From assembly GCF_001514495.1 (NCBI RefSeq), contig NZ_BCNM01000015.1, forward strand, positions 124,001-188,000: a stretch of DNA of 64,000 nucleotides, written 5' to 3'. This DNA comes from Paenibacillus pabuli NBRC 13638. GTDB taxonomy: Bacteria > Bacillota > Bacilli > Paenibacillales > Paenibacillaceae. Shown here piece after piece: positions 44,113 to 52,137 of this stretch. The first letter of the stretch is position 1, and each line of letters starts with the position of its first letter. The notes below the pieces were generated by a model. The model worked only from the letters and a program-made list of their open reading frames with translations, was not told the origin of the DNA and did not search any database. The position numbers and the translations under genes were made by a program.

Positions 44113-44127
44113 TTGAAAGCGTTTCCA
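44113..44127. promoter_or_regulatory. cre site (CcpA operator) upstream of the GH43 gene
   Basis: TTGAAAGCGTTTCCA fits the cre consensus WTGNAANCGNWWNCA at every fixed position, 220 bp before the GH43 start. Carbon catabolite repression of the enzyme is inferred. Confidence 0.8.
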
Positions 44128-44185
44128 ATAAACAACCGGAGTAATTATATGACTTGGTCTGAATCTTAACTTCTGTTCAATCTAG

Positions 44186-44350
44186 GGTTGGTGTCCGAGC
44201 TATGTTGACCTCGCAAAAGCAGGTTGTAAGTGGCTCGGCTGAAACCATATATGCTAGCGCTTTTCCGGGAGGCAATCTGCACAGAAAAGAGGTGAGTGAT
44301 TCAGATTCATGTTTCACAAATTCAAATCAAATTGGAGGAAAAGTGAATGA
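44186..44350 (+). other. Leader of the GH43 gene: paired elements and a 13-codon upstream ORF
   Basis: CCGAGC (about 44190-44195) can pair with GCTCGG (about 44235-44240), enclosing ACCT...AGGT. Downstream, CTTTTC and GAAAAG flank the site AGAGGTGAG (44288-44296). A 13-codon ORF (ATG 44309, product MFHKFKSNWRKSE) ends with TGA overlapping the GH43 ATG (ATGA at 44347). This suggests a structured or translationally coupled leader, unproven. Confidence 0.35.
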
Positions 44351-46254
44351 TTCGAAAACGATTGGTATTTTTGCTGGTAATTGTTCTGTTATTCAGTGGT
44401 TTGCCTATGGGATTCACTCATGCTGCCAATCAGCCTCTCGCGAAGCTTCCTGGAAACGCGAACCCGCTCATGGATCATAAATTGGGAGCCGACCCCAGTG
44501 TGCTGGTGCACAACGGCAGAGTTTACGTTTATATGTCAAGTGATGCTTATGCCTACAACGGTAATGGTACGGTTAAAGAGAACGACTTTAGCATGCTGAA
44601 CAAAGTTCATGTTATATCCTCTGCCGATATGGTGAACTGGACAGACCACGGGGCCATTCCGGTAGCAGGCAGCAATAATGCCAATAACGGTCAGGGCATT
44701 GCCAAGTGGGCGTGGGGGTCCTGGGCTCCAGTCGCTACCAAAAAAAGCATAGCCGGAAAGGACAAGTTCTTCCTTTATTTTGCGAACAGTGCATCAGGCA
44801 TTGGTGTGCTTACGGCGGATTCACCAATTGGACCTTGGAGCGACCCGCTCGGCAAGGCGCTGGTAACGCTCAGTACGCCTGGCATGTCAGGCGTGACATG
44901 GCTTTTTGACCCGGCTGTGCTGGTTGATGATAACGGCACAGGATACCTGTATGTTGGTGGAGGCATTCCGAATAATTCCGATCCGGCGTCCATTGCGAAT
45001 CCCAAAACGGCCCGGGTTCTCAGACTGGGGGACAATATGACGAGCATTGTCGGAAGTGCAGCCATGATTGATGCGCCTTATTTGTTCGAGGATTCGGGCA
45101 TTCATAAGTACAATGGGAAGTACTATTACTCATATTGCATTAACTTTTCCGGCACACACCCTGCTGCCTATCCGGCAGGAGAGATTGGTTACATGGTAAG
45201 TGACAATCCGATGGGTCCGTTCACGTACAAAGGTCATTTTCTGAAAAATCCTTATGCCTTCTTCGGTGTCGGTGGCAACAATCACCATGCTGTATTTAAT
45301 TTCAACAACCAATGGTATACCGTGTATCATGCTCAAACGGTAAGTAAAGCTCAGCTAGGCGATGGCAAGGGATACCGTTCGCCGCATATTAACAGGCTGG
45401 TGCATAATGCTGATGGCACGATTCAGGAAGTGCAGGGGAACCTGGCAGGCATCTCGCAGATCGCCAATCTGAACCCGTACAACCGGGTGGAAGCGGAGAC
45501 GATTGGTTGGCAAGCGGGCATCACAACCGAGCCGACTCAGGCTGGCGGTGGCCCTTACAGCAACCAGAATGTCACGAATATTCATAATGGCGACTGGATT
45601 GCTTTGGGGAACGTGGACTTTGGTTCCGCAGGTGCGAGTACCTTTAAAGCCAATGTTGCCTCGACGGTGGGCGGCAACATTGAAATATGTCTCGACAGCG
45701 CTACAGGTCCGCTTGTTGGTACGCTTAATGTGACTTCGACAAGTGGGGCTCAGAACTGGAAGGAAATCCAGACCACTGTGAATAATGCGACAGGTGTCCA
45801 TCGGTTATATCTGGTGTTCACGGGCTCAGGCAGCAGTAACTTGTTCAATCTGGATTATTGGCAGTTTGGCAGCAACACATCCAGCAACCCGGTGACCAAG
45901 GTTGAAGCTGAGAGTATGACCCTAAGTGGTTCATATGCGGGAACGATCAGTTCCCCCTTCAACGGAGTAGCCTTATATGCCAATCAGGATGCTGTGGCGT
46001 ATAACCAGTATTTTGGAAATCCAACCCATCAATTCTCGGTGCGGGGTGCCTCCAACAACAGCAGTACAGCAAGAGTGGATCTGGTTATTGGCGGCGTCAC
46101 ACATGGTTCCTTTTATTTCACAGGAACTCAGCCAACCGTTCAAACCTTGTCCAACATCACCCATGCAACTGGACCGCAGGAGGTCAAACTGGTTGTAACC
46201 ACGGATAATGGGACATGGGATGCGTATGTAGATTATATGGAATATTCCTTGTGA
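44347..46254 (+). CDS. Secreted GH43 arabinoxylan-active enzyme with CBM6 and CBM36
   Basis: A 635-aa secreted enzyme. Signal peptide 1-27 (HAA cut). GH43 five-blade propeller at about 38-375: LGADPSVLVHNGRVYVY with the catalytic-base Asp, then WLFDPAVLVDDNGTGYLY and FEDSGIHKYNGKYYYSY. A CBM6-like module follows (about 378-505, RVEAETIGWQAGITTE...NLFNLDYWQF). The C-terminal module (about 514-635, VEAESMTLSG...GTWDAYVDYMEYSL) is of the calcium-dependent xylan-binding CBM36 type. This is the layout of Paenibacillus/Bacillus arabinoxylan arabinofuranohydrolase-xylosidases (XynD-like). It releases arabinose or xylose residues from xylan outside the cell. ATG 44347 follows TTGGAGG; a cre site lies upstream. 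Confidence 0.9.
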   Translation: MIRKRLVFLLVIVLLFSGLPMGFTHAANQPLAKLPGNANPLMDHKLGADPSVLVHNGRVYVYMSSDAYAYNGNGTVKENDFSMLNKVHVISSADMVNWTDHGAIPVAGSNNANNGQGIAKWAWGSWAPVATKKSIAGKDKFFLYFANSASGIGVLTADSPIGPWSDPLGKALVTLSTPGMSGVTWLFDPAVLVDDNGTGYLYVGGGIPNNSDPASIANPKTARVLRLGDNMTSIVGSAAMIDAPYLFEDSGIHKYNGKYYYSYCINFSGTHPAAYPAGEIGYMVSDNPMGPFTYKGHFLKNPYAFFGVGGNNHHAVFNFNNQWYTVYHAQTVSKAQLGDGKGYRSPHINRLVHNADGTIQEVQGNLAGISQIANLNPYNRVEAETIGWQAGITTEPTQAGGGPYSNQNVTNIHNGDWIALGNVDFGSAGASTFKANVASTVGGNIEICLDSATGPLVGTLNVTSTSGAQNWKEIQTTVNNATGVHRLYLVFTGSGSSNLFNLDYWQFGSNTSSNPVTKVEAESMTLSGSYAGTISSPFNGVALYANQDAVAYNQYFGNPTHQFSVRGASNNSSTARVDLVIGGVTHGSFYFTGTQPTVQTLSNITHATGPQEVKLVVTTDNGTWDAYVDYMEYSL

Positions 46255-46370
46255 TCTATGGTTAGATCCGAAAGATCAGGAGGCAATGCGATGTTGAGAA
46301 GACTATGTCGATTTCGACTATTTCCATGTAGAGTAGATGAAGCATGAAGCGCCTTCTTCTTGAAATGCTG

Positions 46371-46410
46371 AACCCCCGCATGAAGCCATGTGGGGGGAGT
46401 TTACTTTTCG
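46371..46410 (+). terminator. Terminator after the GH43 gene
   Basis: ACCCCCGCATG (about 46371-46382) pairs with CATGTGGGGG (about 46388-46397), followed by a T-rich stretch. The rest of the 312-bp gap to the next gene shows nothing else recognisable. Confidence 0.7.
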
Positions 46411-46566
46411 AAGGGAGAAGCGGAGAGGGGTTACCTGTATCTGTTATCCGTTCTTGAGGGCAATAAGCCGATTAGAACGTCGGACTTCTCAATGTGCTCT
46501 TCATGATTTACAATTAAAGGAATTCTAGTCATGAATCAGTATCACAGAAAGGGAGGGTGATCCATA

Positions 46567-47592
46567 ATGAACGAACCGTGGGCTGCTTCGATGGGTGGAG
46601 TTCCTTGGAATGAGGACAAAATGGACAAGGCGATCAACCAGCTGCGGAATCGGGCTGCAATTGATTATGTTGTCGGGCTGGACGAAATGCATGATCTGCG
46701 AAAACTGGATGAACATGTGTTTGCCAAACGACCAGATTTGATTTTAAATGTATCCAACATAGATGTGAAGGGGCGGTATTCAGAAGAGTTTCTGGGGATA
46801 GTGGCAGGTTTAAAGTATGTCACTGCTTTACAGCTGGATATCAAGCAGCCACAGGATTTGAGTGTATTAGGTGCGCTGCAAAAGATGGAGTTTCTAAACA
46901 TTCGCTCACCCAAAAAGCAAAATTTGGACTTCATTCGGAGTTACAAATACTTGAATTACCTCGCACTTAGTGGGAAATTTCCCGATCTCTCGCCGATTGA
47001 GGACTGCATTCGATTGAGTACCCTCGTCCTGAACTGTGACATTGATCAGCTTGATTTTGTTGTAGACCTGCCATTTATTGAGTATTTGGCTATCGATCAT
47101 TGTACATTGGCTGGTTCACTCGAAGTACTGGCTGAATCCAATATCCGCATGCTGAGGTTGTCGTCCGTAAAGAATCTGACCGAGATCGAGGCATTGGGGA
47201 AGTTACATCATCTAGTCTTTCTGCATCTGTCCCTGCCCAAAATTGAGCGTCTGTGCGACTTCTCACTCATGAAGAATCTTAGGCAGCTTGAACTGGATTT
47301 TATGAAATCGTTACAGGAGCTGGACAATCTGTGGACAGCGGATCAACTAGAGGTGCTGGAATTCAAAGAGATACATAAGGGAATCAAGGCAGAAGCTTTT
47401 GAAAGATTGACTGAAATGCCAGGTTTGCAACAGGTCGATTTCCGTTTTATCGATCAGAGTAAAGGTCGTATTGCTGCCATGCGAGAACGAATGGTTGAAG
47501 CAGGGAAAGGACATCTTCTCTATGAGAATATTCCTCAAGAACAACGAATCCCTTCGATGGCTCATGTGCACCTGTCCAAAATTCTAATGTAG
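46567..47592 (+). CDS. Leucine-rich-repeat-like protein, unknown role
   Basis: A 341-aa soluble protein of irregular LRR type: successive 20-25-residue units such as LKYVTALQLDIKQPQDLSVLGAL, QKMEFLNIRSPKKQNLDFI, YKYLNYLALSGKFPDLSPIEDC, LVFLHLSLPKIERLCDFSLM and NLRQLELDFMKSLQELDNL. It has no signal peptide and no fused domain. ATG 46567 follows GGGAGGGTGA. It resembles orphan LRR proteins found near toxin-immunity and accessory genes in Paenibacillus, but no partner is adjacent. Function unknown. Confidence 0.7.
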   Translation: MNEPWAASMGGVPWNEDKMDKAINQLRNRAAIDYVVGLDEMHDLRKLDEHVFAKRPDLILNVSNIDVKGRYSEEFLGIVAGLKYVTALQLDIKQPQDLSVLGALQKMEFLNIRSPKKQNLDFIRSYKYLNYLALSGKFPDLSPIEDCIRLSTLVLNCDIDQLDFVVDLPFIEYLAIDHCTLAGSLEVLAESNIRMLRLSSVKNLTEIEALGKLHHLVFLHLSLPKIERLCDFSLMKNLRQLELDFMKSLQELDNLWTADQLEVLEFKEIHKGIKAEAFERLTEMPGLQQVDFRFIDQSKGRIAAMRERMVEAGKGHLLYENIPQEQRIPSMAHVHLSKILM

Positions 47593-47597
47593 ATCAT

Positions 47598-47630
47598 ACA
47601 CAATGCCCGCTTCCGAGCGGGCGTTTGTGT
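47598..47630. terminator. Bidirectional terminator between the LRR and AraC-sensor genes
   Basis: GCCCGCTT (47605-47612) and AGCGGGC (47616-47622) with flanking ACACAA/TTGTGT pairing, in a 75-bp convergent gap. Confidence 0.8.
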
Positions 47631-47667
47631 ATTTACAACATCTTTGCTTAATACCTGCTCACGCCTT

Positions 47668-49953
47668 CTAGCCATGACTGGAGGAGATGAATGGCTCATC
47701 ACCTGCATGACGCTTGCGGTATTCTCCGGGGGTCATCCCGTACCGACGCTTGAACATGCGGATAAACGAGTTGACATTCTGATAGCCAACCTGTGTGGCG
47801 ATATCCTGAATTCGCAGATCGACATTCACAAGCAGCTCCTTGGCTCGCTCCGTCCGCAGATTATTCAGATATTCACTGAAGTTGATGCTGGTCTTTTCTT
47901 TGAAAATACTCGAAAGGTACCCCGAAGTTAAATTCAACTTGTCGGCAACAATATTCAAATTAATATCTTCCCCATAATGATGATCCAGGTAGTCCAGCAC
48001 AAAGGTGATAACCGGATCGCGCGTTTCCAACTGGCTGCGTACTGCCGCAAGTACCGGTTGAGCCAACGCCTGAAGCCATTCCCTGTACTGCTGCATGGAA
48101 TGAAAACCAGCAAAAGCCTCTCCCGGAGGAGAAGAGCGAAGCTCGGATTCGATGTGTGTCAAATTCAGCTTCATCACCGTCTTGCCAATTTGTTCGACTG
48201 CGCCGATTGCAAATGTGCGGAAGTCTTCCGCGGCCGCATCCTTGTGCAGCAGTTGTTCCAACTGGCGATCCAGCCAAGCGAGAACAGCCTCCTCATTACC
48301 GGATTGCAGCAGATTGTGCAGCTCCTCCCCATAGGTTACCTTCACATGGAAGGCATTAGAGGAGGAAGCGCGCGGCTCTACAATAATCTGCGTTTCCCCA
48401 TTGAGTCTCCGCTCTTTCAACAGAATGGACAGATTTCTGTACGCATCGGTAAACGGGATTTCTCCGGAATATACTGGACTCACTGCGATGGTTAGGTAGA
48501 GGGATTCTTCGGTAGCGAGCAATTCTTTCAGTGTATCCAGCGCCTGCAGTATACCACTCTGCGGACCGGGATCGAATAGCAGCAGGAGCAGCTGATCCTG
48601 CTCGGGCTGAAGGGCAACACTGTTGTTTTGGCTGCTGGTGAACAGACTCTGAATCAGTTTCCATAATAACAAGGTATGCTGACCGAATTCATCCGACAGG
48701 GATTTGAAGCCAACCTTGAACAAGATGGAGACGTAGGGCTGCTCGGGCTGCCGAACCTCCTCAAGCTCCGCAAGATAAGAGCTGAGCGGGATGTTCTTCA
48801 CTTTATGGGTATAGGCATACTGGCGTACAAGAGAGTTTTTCTGTGCGAGATCACTTTGAATGTAGCGGTTATTCTCCAGAATAGAGCTGAAACGGTCGCC
48901 AATCATGGCAAATTCCTTTACACTGCTCCATTTGTCCGGTCCACCGTCCGTGGTTCGGTCAAGGGCTGCAATGAGGCGCTGAAGCGGTTGGTTTAATCGC
49001 AAGCTGAAAAACAGGGAGGAGAGCACACTGACCAGTATGGCAGCGCCGAGCAGGACAGCCAGCAGCAGCTGCATACCGCGCATTTCCGCGGCAATTACCG
49101 CCGCTTGGGTAACCCGGACGTAGGTAAAACCGGTTTGCTTGCCTTTCTCATAGAAGTAGTATTGATCCCCAATACGTTCATGTCTGCTTCCATCTGCAGG
49201 AAGCTGAGGGTTCGTCGGCATATTCCCATCTGTGGTGAAGAGCAGGTGCCCTTCGGTGTCCAGAATGTAGAATGGATTATTGCCGGCATCCCCATACGTA
49301 TCCTGCATACGCTGCGGGTTCAGCATAACAATGCCGTACACATCCTCGTAAGGAATAGCTTTCATCATGACAGGCATCAGTTGTCCGAGAGAGCGTGAAG
49401 AATGAAGAGTGTTTTCCGTGAAAACTGCGGCAGGCATCACTTTCAGGAATTGGTTGTTCATCGTTTGAGATTTCCAGTAATCCGGCGGATATTCTTTACT
49501 ATAATAATATTTCCCGAACATATCGCTGGCACTGCTGAGACCTTCCTTTTCCAGTACATAGTCTTCTTGCTTGAAATAGAGAATGAAATTGTCGATATGC
49601 AAAAAAGGATTGGTGTACAGCGTGGAAAGGTCTGACTTGACCTCTGCGGGAAGATCGTAACGTCGGTTCTCCTTAATGTGGCTCAAAATGCCCAGGTTAG
49701 CTGTCCAGGTATCCGATTGAGTGAGGGCCAGAATCATATTCTGGGTCAGTCGGAAGTGATTCTCATACCCTTCAACGGTCTGTGCAAGGCCCAGTTCATT
49801 TTGTCTGACCATCTCCTGATAAACCTTGTTGCTTAAGTACAGATGGGAGAACAGGTTAAATGAAGCCAAAATCAGGATGACACTGAGAAAACTCAGCATT
49901 AGCTTGACAAACAGTCCATTCAGTGCGAATTTGCTTGTAAGCAGTCCCTTCAT
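47668..49953 (-). CDS. Membrane AraC-type regulator with extracellular sensor domain
   Basis: A 761-aa protein. Segment 1 (about 15-38), an extracellular Cache-like sensor (to about 290), segment 2 (about 292-315) with a HAMP-like stretch, a long linker, and a C-terminal AraC double HTH (about 655-755: NLNIVADKLNLTSGYLSSIFKEKTSINFSEYLNNLRTERAKELL, IQDIATQVGYQNVNSFIRMFKRRYGMTPGEYRK). Such proteins bind an extracellular saccharide and activate the adjacent sugar transporter, as typically seen beside LplB/YtcP permeases. ATG 49953 follows AAGGGGGA. It diverges from the GlcNAc operon across 280 bp. Confidence 0.9.
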   Translation of the reverse strand: MKGLLTSKFALNGLFVKLMLSFLSVILILASFNLFSHLYLSNKVYQEMVRQNELGLAQTVEGYENHFRLTQNMILALTQSDTWTANLGILSHIKENRRYDLPAEVKSDLSTLYTNPFLHIDNFILYFKQEDYVLEKEGLSSASDMFGKYYYSKEYPPDYWKSQTMNNQFLKVMPAAVFTENTLHSSRSLGQLMPVMMKAIPYEDVYGIVMLNPQRMQDTYGDAGNNPFYILDTEGHLLFTTDGNMPTNPQLPADGSRHERIGDQYYFYEKGKQTGFTYVRVTQAAVIAAEMRGMQLLLAVLLGAAILVSVLSSLFFSLRLNQPLQRLIAALDRTTDGGPDKWSSVKEFAMIGDRFSSILENNRYIQSDLAQKNSLVRQYAYTHKVKNIPLSSYLAELEEVRQPEQPYVSILFKVGFKSLSDEFGQHTLLLWKLIQSLFTSSQNNSVALQPEQDQLLLLLFDPGPQSGILQALDTLKELLATEESLYLTIAVSPVYSGEIPFTDAYRNLSILLKERRLNGETQIIVEPRASSSNAFHVKVTYGEELHNLLQSGNEEAVLAWLDRQLEQLLHKDAAAEDFRTFAIGAVEQIGKTVMKLNLTHIESELRSSPPGEAFAGFHSMQQYREWLQALAQPVLAAVRSQLETRDPVITFVLDYLDHHYGEDINLNIVADKLNLTSGYLSSIFKEKTSINFSEYLNNLRTERAKELLVNVDLRIQDIATQVGYQNVNSFIRMFKRRYGMTPGEYRKRHAGDEPFISSSHG

Positions 49954-50100
49954 TATGAAATCCCCCTTAAGTACAGCCCCGGATCGAGTGGTTTAATCCT
50001 ATCATAGCGGCATAAAGCTGACACAAACAATATACACTTTTACTGAATTATACGCGGATATCTGGAAAAAAGGAGTAAAGGAGAAAAGTTATATAACATG

Positions 50101-50116
50101 TAGATAGCGCTTTCTA
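50101..50116. promoter_or_regulatory. Palindromic operator (cre-like) at the GlcNAc operon promoter
   Basis: TAGATAGCGCTTTCTA is symmetric except at one pair and centres on AGCGCT. It overlaps the -35 region of the TATAAT box at 50129-50134. It could be a weak cre or a LacI/AraC-type operator. Confidence 0.45.
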
Positions 50117-50128
50117 AAGGAATGCAGC

Positions 50129-50134
50129 TATAAT
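50129..50134 (+). promoter_or_regulatory. -10 box of the GlcNAc operon, lacking a -35 match
   Basis: A perfect TATAAT without a recognisable -35 hexamer at 16-18 bp, as expected for an activator-dependent promoter under the AraC-type sensor. A perfect 14-bp palindrome CCCGGAATTCCGGG follows at 50147-50160. Confidence 0.5.
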
Positions 50135-50237
50135 TCGGAGACGAATCCCGGAATTCCGGGGAAGTAAGCTAACATGCAAGTCAATGCACAATCATTAAAA
50201 ACAACGTACAATCATCTAAGCAAGAGGGGGCATGCCG

Positions 50238-51206
50238 ATGGCTGATACTGGTGTAATGCAAAGCAAACCGCAAAAAGAAGCGCACCGGCCGCCTCGGCGG
50301 AAGTCGCGTTTGATCCGAACCTGGAACAGGAACAAGGCGCTATGGCTGCTATTCCTGCCATGCCTCCTGTATTATTTGATCTTCCGCTATGCGCCGATGT
50401 TTGGTTTGGTCATCACGTTCAAGGATTACAATCTGTTTAAAGGGATTTGGGCCAGTGATTGGGTGGGATTCAAATATTACCGGATGTTTCTGGAGAATCC
50501 CGATTTTTGGCCGCTGATGAAGAATACGTTTCTGCTGGGAGTGTATAAGCTGGTGTTCGGCTTTCCGGCCCCGATCCTGCTGGCCATTCTGCTGAATGAG
50601 GTACGAAGGGCAGCATTCAAGCGTTTTGTGCAGACGGTCAGCTATCTTCCGCATTTCATCTCGAATGTAATCGTGGCGAGTATGGTGATTATGTTTCTGT
50701 CCCCAACCGGAGGGCTAATTAACAATTTGCTGGCAGGAATCGGCATTGGGCCAATCAATTTCATGAATGAACCCGGGCTGTTTCGTGGCATCTATGTCCT
50801 GTCTGAAATCTGGCAGCACATTGGCTGGGAAACCATCATTTATCTGGCCGCGCTGACGGCCATCGACCCGCAGTTGTATGAAGCTGCGGATATGGACGGA
50901 GCAAGCCGATTGCGCAAAATCTGGCATGTCACCCTGCCCGGGATATCTCCCGCGATCGTCATTACACTGATACTGAATATCGGCAAAGTATTGGAGATTG
51001 GCTTCGAAAAAGTCTTCCTGATGCAGAATCCGGCGATCTACGATACAGCGGATATTATCAGCACATATGTTTACAGGGTAGGCATGGTACAGGGGAACTT
51101 CAGCTATGGTGCGTCCATTGATTTGTTCATGGGAGTCATCAGTCTGATCTTCATCTATACAGCCAACTGGCTCAGCCGCCGATTAAGTGAGACCAGTCTA
51201 TGGTAG
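50238..51206 (+). CDS. ABC sugar permease (LplB/PtsB-like)
   Basis: A 322-aa inner-membrane permease with six segments. It opens KSRLIRTWNRNKALWLLFLPCLLYYLIFRYAPMFGLVITFKDYNLFKGIWASDWVGF, typical of the LplB family. The cytoplasmic EAA loop EAADMDGASRLRKIWHVTLPGI contacts the ATPase. ATG 50238 is eight bases after GAGGGGG (50223-50229); ATG 50232 is also in frame. It is the first gene of the operon, 13 bp before its partner. No ATPase gene is present, so a shared MsmX-type ATPase is presumed. Confidence 0.9.
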   Translation: MADTGVMQSKPQKEAHRPPRRKSRLIRTWNRNKALWLLFLPCLLYYLIFRYAPMFGLVITFKDYNLFKGIWASDWVGFKYYRMFLENPDFWPLMKNTFLLGVYKLVFGFPAPILLAILLNEVRRAAFKRFVQTVSYLPHFISNVIVASMVIMFLSPTGGLINNLLAGIGIGPINFMNEPGLFRGIYVLSEIWQHIGWETIIYLAALTAIDPQLYEAADMDGASRLRKIWHVTLPGISPAIVITLILNIGKVLEIGFEKVFLMQNPAIYDTADIISTYVYRVGMVQGNFSYGASIDLFMGVISLIFIYTANWLSRRLSETSLW

Positions 51207-51219
51207 AAAGAGGTGTGGC

Positions 51220-52089
51220 GTGAAATCACTCCGATTTTCCTGGTTCAACGTTGTGGCATCCCTGATTCTGTTGTTCGTTGTGGTGGTCACACTCTATCCG
51301 TTTCTTCATATGTTGGCGGTTTCCCTCAGCAGCAATGTGAACGTCATGCAAAACAATATTTCCTTCTGGCCCAAGGGCTTTAATCTGAGCATGTACAAAC
51401 TGGTGCTGGGCGATCCGCAAATCTGGACGGCTTACCGAAATACGATCATTTACACTGTGCTTGGCACACTGATCTCGCTGGTGGTCACCTCTACGGGAGC
51501 CTATGCATTGTCCAGAAAGGATATGGCCTTGCGCAATACCTTCACCGTACTGATTGTCATTACGATGTTCTTAAGCGGCGGGATGATTCCGACCTTCCTG
51601 GTGGTCCGTTCATTGAATCTGGTGGACACCGTTTGGGGCATGGTTCTCCCTGGGGCAGTCAGCACCTGGAACCTGATTCTGATGCGCACATTTTTTTCGG
51701 GCATCCCGAAAGAACTGGAGGAATCGGGCCGTATGGACGGTTTGAGCGATATTGGCATCTTCATCCGGATTATTGTGCCGTTATCCAAGGCTTCTTTTGC
51801 TACAATTGCCCTTTTCTATGCCGTGGGCATGTGGAACAACTTCATTTTCCCACTGCTCTATCTAAGGTCTCCCGATTTGTTTCCACTCCAGGTGCTGCTG
51901 CGTAATCTCGTGCTGGCCGGAAGTGCAAGCTCAGGCGATGTAACGTCGATTGGAGGAGATAATCTGGTGGTGGAGGAATCGCTCAAGTATGCGACCATCA
52001 TGGTCTCAACCCTGCCGATATTGGTCATCTATCCGTTTGTACAGAAGTATTTCGTCAAGGGAGCCATGGTTGGTGCTGTTAAAGGCTAA
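51220..52089 (+). CDS. ABC sugar permease (YtcP-like)
   Basis: A 289-aa CUT1-type permease with six segments. It begins VKSLRFSWFNVVASLILLFVVVVTLYPFLHMLAVSLSS and has the EAA loop LEESGRMDGLSDIGIFIRIIVPLSKAS. It ends YPFVQKYFVKGAMVGAVKG, the conserved CUT1 tail. GTG 51220 has AGAGGTG upstream; the earlier in-frame start at 51187 lies inside the previous gene. It is the second transmembrane subunit of the importer. Confidence 0.9.
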   Translation: MKSLRFSWFNVVASLILLFVVVVTLYPFLHMLAVSLSSNVNVMQNNISFWPKGFNLSMYKLVLGDPQIWTAYRNTIIYTVLGTLISLVVTSTGAYALSRKDMALRNTFTVLIVITMFLSGGMIPTFLVVRSLNLVDTVWGMVLPGAVSTWNLILMRTFFSGIPKELEESGRMDGLSDIGIFIRIIVPLSKASFATIALFYAVGMWNNFIFPLLYLRSPDLFPLQVLLRNLVLAGSASSGDVTSIGGDNLVVEESLKYATIMVSTLPILVIYPFVQKYFVKGAMVGAVKG

Positions 52090-52137
52090 ACGCACACAAG
52101 GAATGCACCGCAAATTTAGATTAAGGGAGAGAAGCTT

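Noticed and set aside
44180..44245. tRNA-like or riboswitch-like sequence containing GGTGTCCGAG
   Set aside because: No cloverleaf, no CCA end and no match to a riboswitch core that I recognise.
44202..44480. 92-codon ORF overlapping the GH43 start
   Set aside because: Reads through the leader and into the GH43 signal peptide in another frame; no ribosome site.
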